In this document: positions 27,935-37,500 of the stretch, one piece after another
Layout: each line of letters opens with the position of its first letter
Position numbering within the stretch: the first letter of the stretch is position 1
IMG/VR virus record: IMGVR_UViG_3300008259_004750
Span: 1 to 64,000 of that record
Strand: one strand, 5' to 3'
Length of the DNA: 64,000 nucleotides
DNA from: a virus
The notes under the pieces: generated by a model
The model's input: only the letters and a program-made list of their open reading frames with translations
Databases searched by the model: none
What the model was told of the DNA's origin: nothing
Program-made: the position numbers and the translations under genes

Positions 27935-30037
27935 CTAATGTAGAATTAATTGTGATTTCAGGTTCAGATGAATTAAGATACGCTTGTTGTAGAGTAGTTG
28001 TTGTAGAGTAGTTGTTCCAATACCTCCAGCGGCTCCAACTGTTTCACCAAATTTAGAAACTAAAAAGATTTGAGCTCTTGAGGTATCTGATAAATTATCA
28101 CAGGTACTTGTAATACTTAAAATACCTATTAATATTGCGTTATTTGTAAAATTTGGAAAAACCGTAAATGTTTCTGTTTGAATTCCTGCAATTGCGGCGG
28201 ATAATTGATTATATTCTTCTTGCCCATATTGAATCCTAAATTGTCCGTTTTGAAGTAAATAAATTCTTTGGTTGGTTGATTTAACTCCTGATACTGGAGT
28301 CACTACCCCACCATCGTCCCATTTAGTTGGGTCTATTTGAGTTACATTTGTAACACTACCTCCTGTTTGGGTTCTGTATTGAAATGTACATGGGGATTGA
28401 CCCGGAATAGTTACCGCATTTGGTTGCAAAGTATTAACTGAGAAATTAATACCTAAACCATATATAAAACCCGCACTTGTATTAAATGTAAGTCCAGTAT
28501 TTACCGATGGATAAACTCCACCATTTATAAGATTTATTGGTGCAAAAACATCACGAAGCTGTGCAAGTGGAGATAATACAAAATCAGGTTGACTAAAAAC
28601 AAGATTGATTGATGTTTTTTCAGGGTGACCGATTTTACCTAAAAATATATTTTGTCTTCTTTGTTGTTCTGTTAGTGGAGTTGCCTGTTGACCGATTGTT
28701 GCCCCACTTGTTAAATAAACGAATGTCTCAAAGGCAGTGTTTACATAAATGTCAGTATGAGTTCCACCACTATAATCAACATAATAAATTTGAGGTGATA
28801 ATGGGTTTGATGTGTCATCAACTATCCATCCTTTAACTCTTGCTACTGAGAATTGTGTTGATGAAACTTTTGATAATCCCGAGAATTCAAAAACACCAGT
28901 TGAGTTGTTAACTGTACTTCTGTCCTGTCCCAAAATCACCCATTGAGCCCCATTACTAACAAGTTGAGCAGCGTTGGTTTCACTTAAAATTAATAAATTT
29001 TTATCATCAATTTTTTCACTTCCAAAAGGTAAGATTGTTACCGCCCCACCACCATTATTTTTAATCGCAAGTAATCTTCCCTGAACTCCTACAGCAGTTG
29101 GTAATTGGACATTAAATGTTCCACCAGTAACATCAACCATATAATCAAAATCGGTTACAGTGTATGTACTACTAACTGTTTTTTGAGGAAATGTTATTCC
29201 TCCCGTTGATGTAAGTCCGCTAGTCCTTGTTAGACCTGAAACAAATAAAGTATTTGCACTTAATCCACTTGTAAAATATGTGTTACCTGAGACTGTACCT
29301 CCACTTAATGGAAGATAATCACCTGATAAAGAACTACCGGTGTATGCCGATAAACTAATTGTAAACGCGGAGTATTGGTCAGTTCTATTTTGAGATAATG
29401 TGATTATATTATTATTTAAACTAAAACCTGTAACATAAGAATCAGGATAATTTAAATAAGTTGTTGCAGATATTGTAGTTGCGTAGATATTTCCCTCCAC
29501 CGATAAATCGGCATAAATTGAAACATCGTCATTAAATATTGAAGTTGAGGTTACTTGTAATGTGGTTAAATCGGTTTGCCCAAGAACCGATATGTTTTGA
29601 AAATTAGCGGTATAGGCGGTTAGTGAATTGATATCAACACCTGAATTAAATGATGTAAACCCGCTTACTGTACCACCACTTAATGATAGGAAATAATTAG
29701 CCAAATCTGATGTTCCTGTAAAACTAACAACAACATTACCAGTTGTAGGAGATACGGCAATTCCATCAGTACCTGTCACACTTGTAACTCCTGATGATGG
29801 TGTTGCGGCAGTTACAGGAGCCCAAATGGCATTACCAAACGAATCACAAGTTAAAACATAACCAAGTTGTTCCGTACCGTTTGAATATGTAAAACTATCA
29901 TTAACCGTTAACCCTGATTGAAAAACGGGATTAACAGGGACCGCACCACCAATTCTATAAACTATACCATCACCAAAATTACATTGTAGGACATAATTAT
30001 ATGAATCTTTAATTAATTGGTCTTTAATATCTGCCAT
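27935..30037 (-). CDS. long tail fibre, 5' portion (frame lost at a 14-bp duplication)
   Basis: The N terminus (MADIKDQLIKDSYNYVLQ, then FGDGIVYRIGGAVPVNP) is the likely virion-attachment end. It is followed by beta-repeat fibre sequence with GDYLPLSGGTVSG, a sequence typical of phage fibres, and a folded region near residues 290-620. The last ~23 residues (LLYNKRILIHLNLKSQLILH) are frameshift product; the true frame continues LQQAYLNSSEPEITINSTL. A TATTTATT element (30066-30073) lies 28 bases upstream of the ATG. Confidence 0.85.
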   Translation of the reverse strand: MADIKDQLIKDSYNYVLQCNFGDGIVYRIGGAVPVNPVFQSGLTVNDSFTYSNGTEQLGYVLTCDSFGNAIWAPVTAATPSSGVTSVTGTDGIAVSPTTGNVVVSFTGTSDLANYFLSLSGGTVSGFTSFNSGVDINSLTAYTANFQNISVLGQTDLTTLQVTSTSIFNDDVSIYADLSVEGNIYATTISATTYLNYPDSYVTGFSLNNNIITLSQNRTDQYSAFTISLSAYTGSSLSGDYLPLSGGTVSGNTYFTSGLSANTLFVSGLTRTSGLTSTGGITFPQKTVSSTYTVTDFDYMVDVTGGTFNVQLPTAVGVQGRLLAIKNNGGGAVTILPFGSEKIDDKNLLILSETNAAQLVSNGAQWVILGQDRSTVNNSTGVFEFSGLSKVSSTQFSVARVKGWIVDDTSNPLSPQIYYVDYSGGTHTDIYVNTAFETFVYLTSGATIGQQATPLTEQQRRQNIFLGKIGHPEKTSINLVFSQPDFVLSPLAQLRDVFAPINLINGGVYPSVNTGLTFNTSAGFIYGLGINFSVNTLQPNAVTIPGQSPCTFQYRTQTGGSVTNVTQIDPTKWDDGGVVTPVSGVKSTNQRIYLLQNGQFRIQYGQEEYNQLSAAIAGIQTETFTVFPNFTNNAILIGILSITSTCDNLSDTSRAQIFLVSKFGETVGAAGGIGTTTLQQLLYNKRILIHLNLKSQLILH
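27984..28011. repeat. perfect 14-bp tandem duplication that breaks the tail fibre frame
   Basis: TTGTTGTAGAGTAG occurs twice in direct succession (27984-27997, 27998-28011), followed by a partial third TTGTT. Fourteen is not a multiple of three. The two flanking open frames differ by exactly the phase that removing one copy corrects. Confidence 0.9.
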
Positions 30038-30065
30038 TATTTAATTTTACAAATTTTGTAGTACT

Positions 30066-30073
30066 AATAAATA
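30066..30073 (-). promoter_or_regulatory. TATTTATT element upstream of the long tail fibre
   Basis: Sense sequence CACTATTTATTAGTACT, ending 28 bases before the ATG at 30037. Variant of the octamer seen before other structural genes. Confidence 0.4.
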
Positions 30074-30081
30074 GTGATAAA

Positions 30082-30579
30082 TTAGATTCCAGGAGGACAA
30101 ACTCCATTAACACAATTACCCAAAATTGTAATAGTCAAAATTGGGTCATCTGTGGTCGGGGTATTACCACATCTTTCTAATATATTACCAGCAGTAACTG
30201 AACGAGCAATTAGTATACCGTCACATCTAATATAAGTAATATCTATATCACTACCTGACGCAGTATTATCAAACTGAATACAGAAACAATTTTGGTTTGC
30301 TTCAGGTGTTGGGGTTGGGGTTGGTGTATACGAAGGTGTTATAGTCACACTTGGTGTTGGTAACAAACATCCAATATTATAAAATAATTCACACCCGTTT
30401 GCATCTATTAGTTTAACTATAACTGACGGAGCTCCGGTTAAACCAATCGGTAAATCAATATATAATGGAAAAACTGAAACTCCAGTTGCCGCCGAATAAC
30501 AATAAGTTATTGTCGTATCACAAACATAAACATCATAAGGCGCGACTCCTGTTACATTATTTATTTCTATAACTTGCAT
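30082..30579 (-). CDS. small Thr/Pro-linker adhesin with Cys module, 165 residues
   Basis: Residues 1-75 form a beta domain with paired Cys (VYVCDTTITYCYS). Residues ~76-92 are a short Pro/Thr linker (PSYTPTPTPTPE), and ~93-165 are a Cys module (NCFCIQFDNTASGSDID...GNCVNGVCPPGI) of the same pattern as in the three larger adhesins. It is a miniature of the family architecture. A TATTTATA element at 30608-30615 lies 28 bases upstream. Confidence 0.8.
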   Translation of the reverse strand: MQVIEINNVTGVAPYDVYVCDTTITYCYSAATGVSVFPLYIDLPIGLTGAPSVIVKLIDANGCELFYNIGCLLPTPSVTITPSYTPTPTPTPEANQNCFCIQFDNTASGSDIDITYIRCDGILIARSVTAGNILERCGNTPTTDDPILTITILGNCVNGVCPPGI

Positions 30580-30607
30580 TACTATAAAATAATTCTTTTG
30601 TTTTCAG

Positions 30608-30615
30608 TATAAATA
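30608..30615 (-). promoter_or_regulatory. TATTTATA element upstream of the 30579 gene
   Basis: Sense sequence TTTCTATTTATACTGAAAAC, 28 bases before the ATG. Together with the plus-strand copy at 30645-30652 it forms a divergent pair at a strand switch. Confidence 0.4.
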
Positions 30616-30644
30616 GAAAAACTTTAACTTTATTCTTTTTGGCT

Positions 30645-30652
30645 TATTTATA
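30645..30652 (+). promoter_or_regulatory. TATTTATA element before the 30657 gene
   Basis: GGCTTATTTATATTAAATG: the octamer ends only 4 bases before the ATG. If it is a -10 element, transcription would begin at or just inside the start codon, giving a leaderless message; otherwise this copy is incidental. Confidence 0.3.
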
Positions 30653-30656
30653 TTAA

Positions 30657-31004
30657 ATGGCAACAATATGTTACTCGTGGGACGACGCTCCTTTTAAATG
30701 GTTAGAAACTCCTTTCACTTGGGCTGAAGGTTGTGTAATTGAAAAACTTATTGTTGGAGGTGCTGGTGGTATGCAATCCATCAGACGATTTAGAGAAAGA
30801 GTAAAACAACTATCGGACGAGGATAAAAAAGTTCTTATAAATCTTTTTATAAGATTAGAGGTTGACGAAATTGTTTTTGAAAGAAGAGTTAATAAAAATA
30901 AAAACACTAAAGTTAAATTAAGATTAAAAGATATTGAAGTAACCAAAGGGATTCAAAAAAATATCAAAGTCAATGTAAATTTAAAAGATAAAGATATTTA
31001 TTAA
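30657..31004 (+). CDS. probable virion protein, 115 residues
   Basis: The N terminus is aromatic (MATICYSWDDAPFKWLETPF) and the remainder is basic and helical, then beta (RFRERVKQLSDEDKKVLINL). Short proteins opening with Trp-x-x-Ala-Pro-Phe are seen among uncharacterised structural proteins of T4-like phages. It forms a two-gene plus-strand unit with 31006-31470 (1 base between stop and start), closed by a terminator. No specific function assigned. Confidence 0.7.
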   Translation: MATICYSWDDAPFKWLETPFTWAEGCVIEKLIVGGAGGMQSIRRFRERVKQLSDEDKKVLINLFIRLEVDEIVFERRVNKNKNTKVKLRLKDIEVTKGIQKNIKVNVNLKDKDIY

Positions 31005-31005
31005 T

Positions 31006-31470
31006 ATGATTTACAATTTATACACAGATAAACCTAATAAGTTCAATTGTAATATTGAAATTGAAGGAACTTCTTTATCTAAATCTAGAGTTAGATTAGT
31101 TGTTGAAACTGAAGATATGTCGTATATGTTTAACGGCAGAATAGAAAATAATGGTCTTTGTGAGGTTAATATTCCAAAAACCAAACATTTTTTACCTGAG
31201 GGTTCTCAAGGTCTAATGAGGCTTGAGGTTATTGCCGACGATGTATATTTTGAACCTTGGTCATCACAATTCAACGTTAAAACAAATAAAAAAGTAAATG
31301 TGGTAGTTTCTGAACAAGTGGAAGAAAAACCAAAGTTAAGAGTTCAAGTAATGGAACAACCACAAGAAGAACCAAAACCAAGAATTGTAGAGACCAAAAA
31401 ATCTCAACCAAATCCCCCAAAAAAGGTTGAGATTACAAAAGAACAATTACTCAGAAGATTGAGTCGATAA
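31006..31470 (+). CDS. probable virion or scaffold-associated protein, 154 residues
   Basis: Residues 1-100 form a beta-sandwich-like domain (YNLYTDKPNKFNCNIEIEG, RLEVIADDVYFEPW). Residues ~100-154 are a flexible Pro/Glu/Lys/Gln-rich tail (QPQEEPKPRIVETKKSQPNP) ending in a short basic helix, EQLLRRLSR. The layout of a folded head plus charged tail suits a protein that docks on another virion component. Function unknown. Followed directly by a strong hairpin. Confidence 0.7.
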   Translation: MIYNLYTDKPNKFNCNIEIEGTSLSKSRVRLVVETEDMSYMFNGRIENNGLCEVNIPKTKHFLPEGSQGLMRLEVIADDVYFEPWSSQFNVKTNKKVNVVVSEQVEEKPKLRVQVMEQPQEEPKPRIVETKKSQPNPPKKVEITKEQLLRRLSR

Positions 31471-31473
31471 ATA

Positions 31474-31502
31474 AAAAACCCTCAAATGTGAGGGTTTTTT
31501 TT
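31474..31502. terminator. bidirectional intrinsic terminator
   Basis: Stem CCCTCA/TGAGGG with loop AATG, preceded by five A and followed by eight T, lies between the convergent genes ending at 31470 and 31518. A-run and T-run on opposite sides make it usable in both directions. Confidence 0.85.
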
Positions 31503-31517
31503 ATGCTAATATTTTTA

Positions 31518-34500
31518 TTAGATACCTGGACCGGTGGAACAATCTGATGGGAATAACGGACCAAAAGAATTACTCGGCTTTAACTCACATGTTGTCGTAC
31601 ATGAGAAATATATTCCAGTACCAGCTAATAAATCGTAATCTGTCACAAACAGTAACTGCGGATTATTGAATGGATACGCGCAAACACAGTTTGGTTGAGC
31701 GTAAACTCTAGTTGATGGGGTTTGATATAAATCAATTATACCCGTAGGATATCCTGTGGCATACTGTACTTGAGCTTGGTTAGCACCAGCACACCACCAA
31801 GCCTCCCAACATGGAAGTAATAATGCTGCCCCTGGGAATGATTTACAGGCGAATGTGGTACCATTAATTGGATTTATAATACTAATACCTGTAAATCCAC
31901 TAATATATTGAGCGGGAGATAAATTACATTCAGGGGTTTTTGTTGGGGTATTTGTTGGAGTCTTAGTAATAGTTTTAGTCGGTGTTTGAGTTCTTGTTAC
32001 GGTTGGTGTTTTAGTATTTGTTGGTGTTACGGTTGGTGTTTTAGTATTTGTTAATGTTACGGTTGGTGTTTTAGTATTTGTAGGTGTAATTGTTTTAGTA
32101 GGTGTTATTGTTTTAGTTACTGTGTTGGTTGGGGTGTTAGTTTGTGTTGGTGTTTGTGTTGGGGTAGAGCTTGAACATATACAACCCGGGTTACTTGTTA
32201 TAGTACCCGAAACACCAGTTGTTCTAACCACACTACTTGCACAACTAACAGTGTATGATTCAGTTCCTGTTAAAGACACAGAACCAGTACTACTATCACA
32301 ATATACAATTTCAAAAGTTTGTGGTTGAGATGAGCCTCCAGCGTATAGATACCAAGTTGTACAACAAACGCTTGTCTTAGTAGGTGTTGGGGTTTTAGTC
32401 TTAGTAGGCGTGATAGTAGGTGTTTTAGTTATTGTGTTTGAAGGTGTAATACTTACACTTATTGATGGTGTTTGTGTTTTAGTTGGAGTTTGTGTTTTAG
32501 TAATAGTAACACTTGGTGTTATTGAGTTTGTAGGGGTATATGTTGGTGTTGGGGTTTTGGTCGCCGCTATAGATTTTGTTAAAGTCTGAGTGATTGTATT
32601 AGTTGGAGTTAAAGTTTTTGTAGGCTCAATAGTCTTAGTTGGAGTTTTTGTCACCATTGGAGTTGAGGTCGTTGTTTTTGTTGGTGTTATAGTATTTGTT
32701 GGAGTTTTTGTCACCTCAACACTATTTGTTGGAGTTTTAGTCACAGTTGGGGTTGATGCCATTGATTTTGTAGGGGTTATGGTGTTTGTTGGAGTGTTTG
32801 TTGGTTCAATAGTCTTAGTTGGAGTTTTTGTTGGCGTTGGGGTTTTAGTACCTGTATTGGTTGGTGTTGGACTTTCCGGTGCTCTTTCTGGAATATTTGT
32901 TTTAGTTACAGTTGGGGTTATGGTATTTGTTGGGGTTAAAGTTGGGGTTTTGGTTGGAGTTTTAGTTTGAGTTTTTGTTGGTTCAGGAGTATTTGTTTGT
33001 GTTTTAGTTTGAGTTAATGTTACAGTATTTGTTGGGGTTTTAGTAATTGTTGGCGTTGGTGTGTTAGTTAATCCAATTGTTAATGTTGGTGTGTGACTAG
33101 ATGTATTTGTAACTGTAGTTGTGGGAGAAGGTAATGGTGTTTTGTCCGGCGTTTTTGTGGGGTCCAGTGTTCTTGTTACTGTTTTAGTTATCGTTACTGT
33201 TTGAGTTAAAGTTGGTGTTGAAGCCGGTGTTTTAGCAGGTGTCTTGGTTGGTGCAGGTGAGATTGCAATTGGTTCATAAGGAATGTAAGTAGGTGTTGGT
33301 GTGTTTGTTTGTGTTGGTGTTTTTGTTTGTGTTTTAGTTGGCTCAACTGTAGTTGTTTGAGTTGTCGTAGCCGTTGGTGTCTTGGTATTTGTTGGAGTAA
33401 CTGTCGGTGTTTTTGTTTGAGTATTTGTAGGTTCCGCGGTACTTGTTTGAGTTTTAGTAACTGTTGGTGTTTTAGTAACTGTTGGTGTGACTGTTGGTGT
33501 TATATCATTTGTTCTTGTTATAGTGTTAGTAATAGTTTGAGTTGGGGTTTGATTTGGGGTTTTAGTGTTAGTAGGAGTTTGAGTATTAGTCTGAGTATTA
33601 GTTTGAGTTACGGTAGATGTTATTGTCATTGTTGGGGTAGGGGTTGGAGTCGTAGGTATTACTACAAATTCAAAGTCGCTTGGTGTACAAGCAGATACCT
33701 TACAATCAGGACAATCAGGATTAAACATCCTAAACTGAGTTGACCTTAACTGAAAATTGTGTTTTACTTCCGGTGCTGATAGTGGCTCAACGTAAAATCT
33801 AAACTGTGATATACCACCCTCAAAGGTACCTGCAAAATTTTGTTCAAGTAATATATTTGTCGTTAACCCACTTAAAGTTGTACCTGTTAAATCTACAGTA
33901 GGTAAACATTCGGGGTCTTGTTGGTAGGGGCCTGTTTTTCCACTACAACTAATAAATGTTAGGTTTTCTCTCAGACCTTGTGTACCTCCACCCCACGACA
34001 TGTTAAAAGGAACGCCAATTTGTTTTTCTTTATCGGTATTTAAGGCTCTTGGAATTATCTCTTCAAAATCCTCAATCGTGTAGAATATTCTACCGTTTAT
34101 ATAAATTTTTAATCTACCTTTTCTATAATGTTCATCAATTAACCACTTTTCATTAAGTTGTACAATTTCAACTTCTAAATCTTCAGTTCCTCTTGTATAT
34201 GGTGGGGAAATTAACGCCACTGAATTATTTGCAAGTGACTGTAAAAGTTGTTTTTCAGTAATATCACCTAAACCGCCTCTATAATATAAATCACACACAT
34301 CTAACCAAGTGTATCTTTCCCAAACAAAGTCAACTTGGAACCAATGTTCTTCATCAAGATACGCCGGATTAATCGATTCACAATATGGATAAATTGGTGG
34401 TGAACAGTAATCGATAACCGTGTATCCTGTTGTGTATGAAACACCAGAATTAGAACAAGTTCCAGTTGTTTCACAACCACCGGTAAATCTTAAAACACGA

Positions 34501-37500
34501 ACCCCGATTTGAGGATTATTAGGTTCACCACATAATCTAAATGCTATATTATTTGATAACGCATCCCATTTTGGGTCGGACTCACATGTATTTTCAATAG
34601 AATACTCAACCTCAACGGTTTTTTCAAATTCAAACTCAGTAGATATTGAATACGAAAATACTTCCTCAGAATAAATAACAATATTAGTAAATTCACTAAC
34701 CCCGACATAATCTGAATATTCATCGTCAATAACAACTTTAGTTGACCCTGATATAGTACCCGCAGATATCGTTATACTCGAATTTATTGTGGTTATTTCA
34801 CCATTAAGTTTTGGTAAAAGATTTGTAAAAGTTATTATAGTGTTTGTTTGTTGGATAGAATCTGAGACTATTTTGAATTCGGCAATAAATGAACCTGAAG
34901 AATAATCGGCTAATAGATTAAAAGAAGAAGAATTTAATAATCCTAAATTTATACAACTTTGTATTTGTGAAAACCCTTCAGATACTATTGGTCCATTTGA
35001 ATATACTTGGGTTATGGTATTAGGGAAAGTTATTCTAAATGTACTTGGTGGAGTACTTTTTCTTTGTAGATATAATTCGTTATTATATACAAATAAATTA
35101 CCTGAATTAATTGTTGAATTTATTGAGGTTATATCTATTTCAGCTTCGGAACCTCCTGAAAAATTGTATTGAGTTAAATAAGTTTTTGACAAAACATTAT
35201 TTCTACTCAAAATTAAATATTTACCTCCCGTGGTGTATAACAAACTTCCGTTAGGTATTCTACCAGTTGGTAAACTAAATAAAATAGTTGTGGATGTTAT
35301 TGTGGATGAAGTTAAAGTAACTCTGATTAATTGATTAGAGTTATTAAAGGTTACAATTGTTTCATCGTCAATAGCAAAAATTGGACTAGTTGCCGCATTA
35401 CTAATACCCGAACTATAGGTGTAATTTGCAACATTAGTACCACTAAAAGTTGGAGAGTTTGAATAAGAGAATTTCCTTATAACACCTGAACCTCTTACAA
35501 ATATAAAGTTATTAGTTATTGCAATTGATTGTGATGAAGACAGTCTTGTTCCAATATTTAAATAAGTTATAGTATTACTTGAATAGTTGTACGTATATAT
35601 AAGCCCTGTTTGAGTATCTACCGCAACAATTGCACAAGAATCTATAGTGGTGTTAGGACATCCATTTACATCACAAGAACCTACAGAAACCGCAAACGAT
35701 GTTGATGCGGTATATAGATTACTAGAGACACAAGCCTGTAAAACACCACCAGCAACAATTGATTGTTGTATTGGTGGACTTATTAATTGACATGGCTGGT
35801 AGGTAACTGTAACTGAATTTGTACTTCCAGTATTAAAAAATCTAACACAATTACAATCTAAAAGTGACGGTATACTTGGTGTATTAGTTGGAGTTAAAGT
35901 TGTGGTTGGTGTTATAGTTTTGGTTATAGTAGTAGTCGGAGTTAAAGTCGTGGTTGGAGTATTAGTTAAGGTTATATTTGTTGTTGGTGTTTGAGATGGG
36001 GTAGTTATAGGTGTTGATGTCTTTGTGTTAGTTATTGTTGGGGTTATTGTTGTTGTAGGAGTTTGAGATAAACTTAAATTAGTTGTATTGGTTATTGTTG
36101 TTGTAGGAGTTGGCGTAACTTTTGTTAATGTTGGAGTTTTTGTTAATGTTCTAGTAGGAGTTGGGGTTTGTGTTGATGTTCTAGTAGGAGTTGGCGTAAC
36201 TTTTGTTAATGTTGGAGTTTTTGTTTGTGTTCTAGTAGGAGTTGGGGTAACTTTTGTTAATGTTGGAGTTTTTGTTAATGTTGGAGTTTTTGTTTGTGTT
36301 CTAGTAGGAGTTGGTGTAGGTGTTGGTGTTGTTAGAGTGCTAGTCGGTGTTGGAGTTACTGAAGTTTGTGTTTGTGTTATAGTTTGAGTTGGTGTAATTG
36401 ATATTGACGGGATAGAAAAATTATTTATTCTGAATACCTTAACCCATCCGTTGTTGCCGGGGGTTTGTATAGACAAATTAATTTGGTCAAACGGTATTGA
36501 GGATGTAACTAAGATTCTAACTTGTCCTCCATCTCCATTTGGAATACTGGCACACTGTAACCCACCTGAAATTTGATTTTGGGAATACTGTAACCCGCAA
36601 CATCCTCCACACAATGATGCCGTAGTTGTTCCGCTATTAGCACTAAACGTCAATATGTCAGCGTTTTGTAAATTACTGAATTCGAACGTAATACTTGATA
36701 GTTGAGTTGAGGAGCTCATCGTATAATTACCATACAACCCACCATTAGGTATTATTGAAGGTTGGGCGGCAACTGTAGTAATTGACGTGCAGTTAAATGA
36801 AACAAATGAAAATTGAGCACTTGGTGAATAGGTATTAGTTGATGTTCTAACAAAACTAACGTTATTTATAACCGTAGTAGACGTAAACGGAAGGGCAACG
36901 TCATAAATTTTAAGACATGGTGAGTTAGATGTTTGGGTTGGGGTTGGAGTTGGTTTTGTTGGTGTTGGTGTAGTATATGTAGGTGTAATAGTTTTAGTAG
37001 GAGTGTTTGTTGGTGTGGGTGTCTGTGTCACTATTGAACCTAAACAACTTAGTCCGTTAATATAATCAACCATTCTTCTCTGTGGTTGAGGTCCCAATAT
37101 AAACTGCATTGTATTCCCATACGACATAATGGTTGCACCTGATGAAATACATCCTTGTCCGGCGGGGTTCAATATACTAGTGGTACAATCACAGTTACTT
37201 CCAGTGCCTCCATCACAACAATCTAAACAACAATTACCATAAGTTGTAGTACTGGCACTTGTAAATGAACAATTCCAATTCGAAGCAAAAGTATGGTACG
37301 ATGTAAAATTATGTCCTATCTCATGAACCGCAGCTGCGACATTCCAACAATTATTGGAGTTATAATACGGGTTACTACCAAAATTGGTTACATAACCCTC
37401 AGGAGGTGGAGTTCCAGGAGTGGTACTTGTTAAACGCAATTGATGCGCCGCAAATGTCTTATTAGGGTTACACACACCACCAACGTACGCAATACTTTTT

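Larger units (their letters stand above)
24888..27992 (-). pseudogene. 3' portion of the long tail fibre, out of frame with its 5' part
   Basis: The frame ending at 24888 is open without a stop up to about 28043, not only to 27014 where the first start codon (TTG) falls. Residues upstream of 27014 are clearly coding: for example TNTGVYEIGYSAQIEK and YVEFYFSSDSQYVQL, a C1q-like beta domain common in fibres. Further on come three ~60-residue repeats with TISATTYQNLPVSGL. Removing one copy of the 14-bp tandem repeat at 27984-28011 joins it in frame to 27935-30037, giving one protein of about 1,711 residues. Confidence 0.8.

Noticed and set aside
27984-28011. Diversity-generating retroelement or other targeted mutagenesis of the tail fibre
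   Set aside because: No reverse transcriptase, template/variable repeat pair or A-biased substitutions seen; a plain tandem duplication is enough.
32590-32970. Plus-strand Val/Gly-rich open frame (also 3632-3895, 4390-4707, 36088-36387)
   Set aside because: These are the antisense readings of Thr/Pro repeats (ACA/CCA read backwards as TGT/TGG and shifted), with no independent start signal; shadows of the adhesins.
31930-33650. CRISPR-like or minisatellite array
   Set aside because: Units are degenerate, keep codon phase and have no spacers; they encode protein linkers.
33309-33743. Plus-strand Cys/Trp/Ser-rich frame that looks like a cysteine-knot protein
   Set aside because: Same Thr/Pro repeat read in another antisense frame; the Cys content comes from TGT in the repeat.
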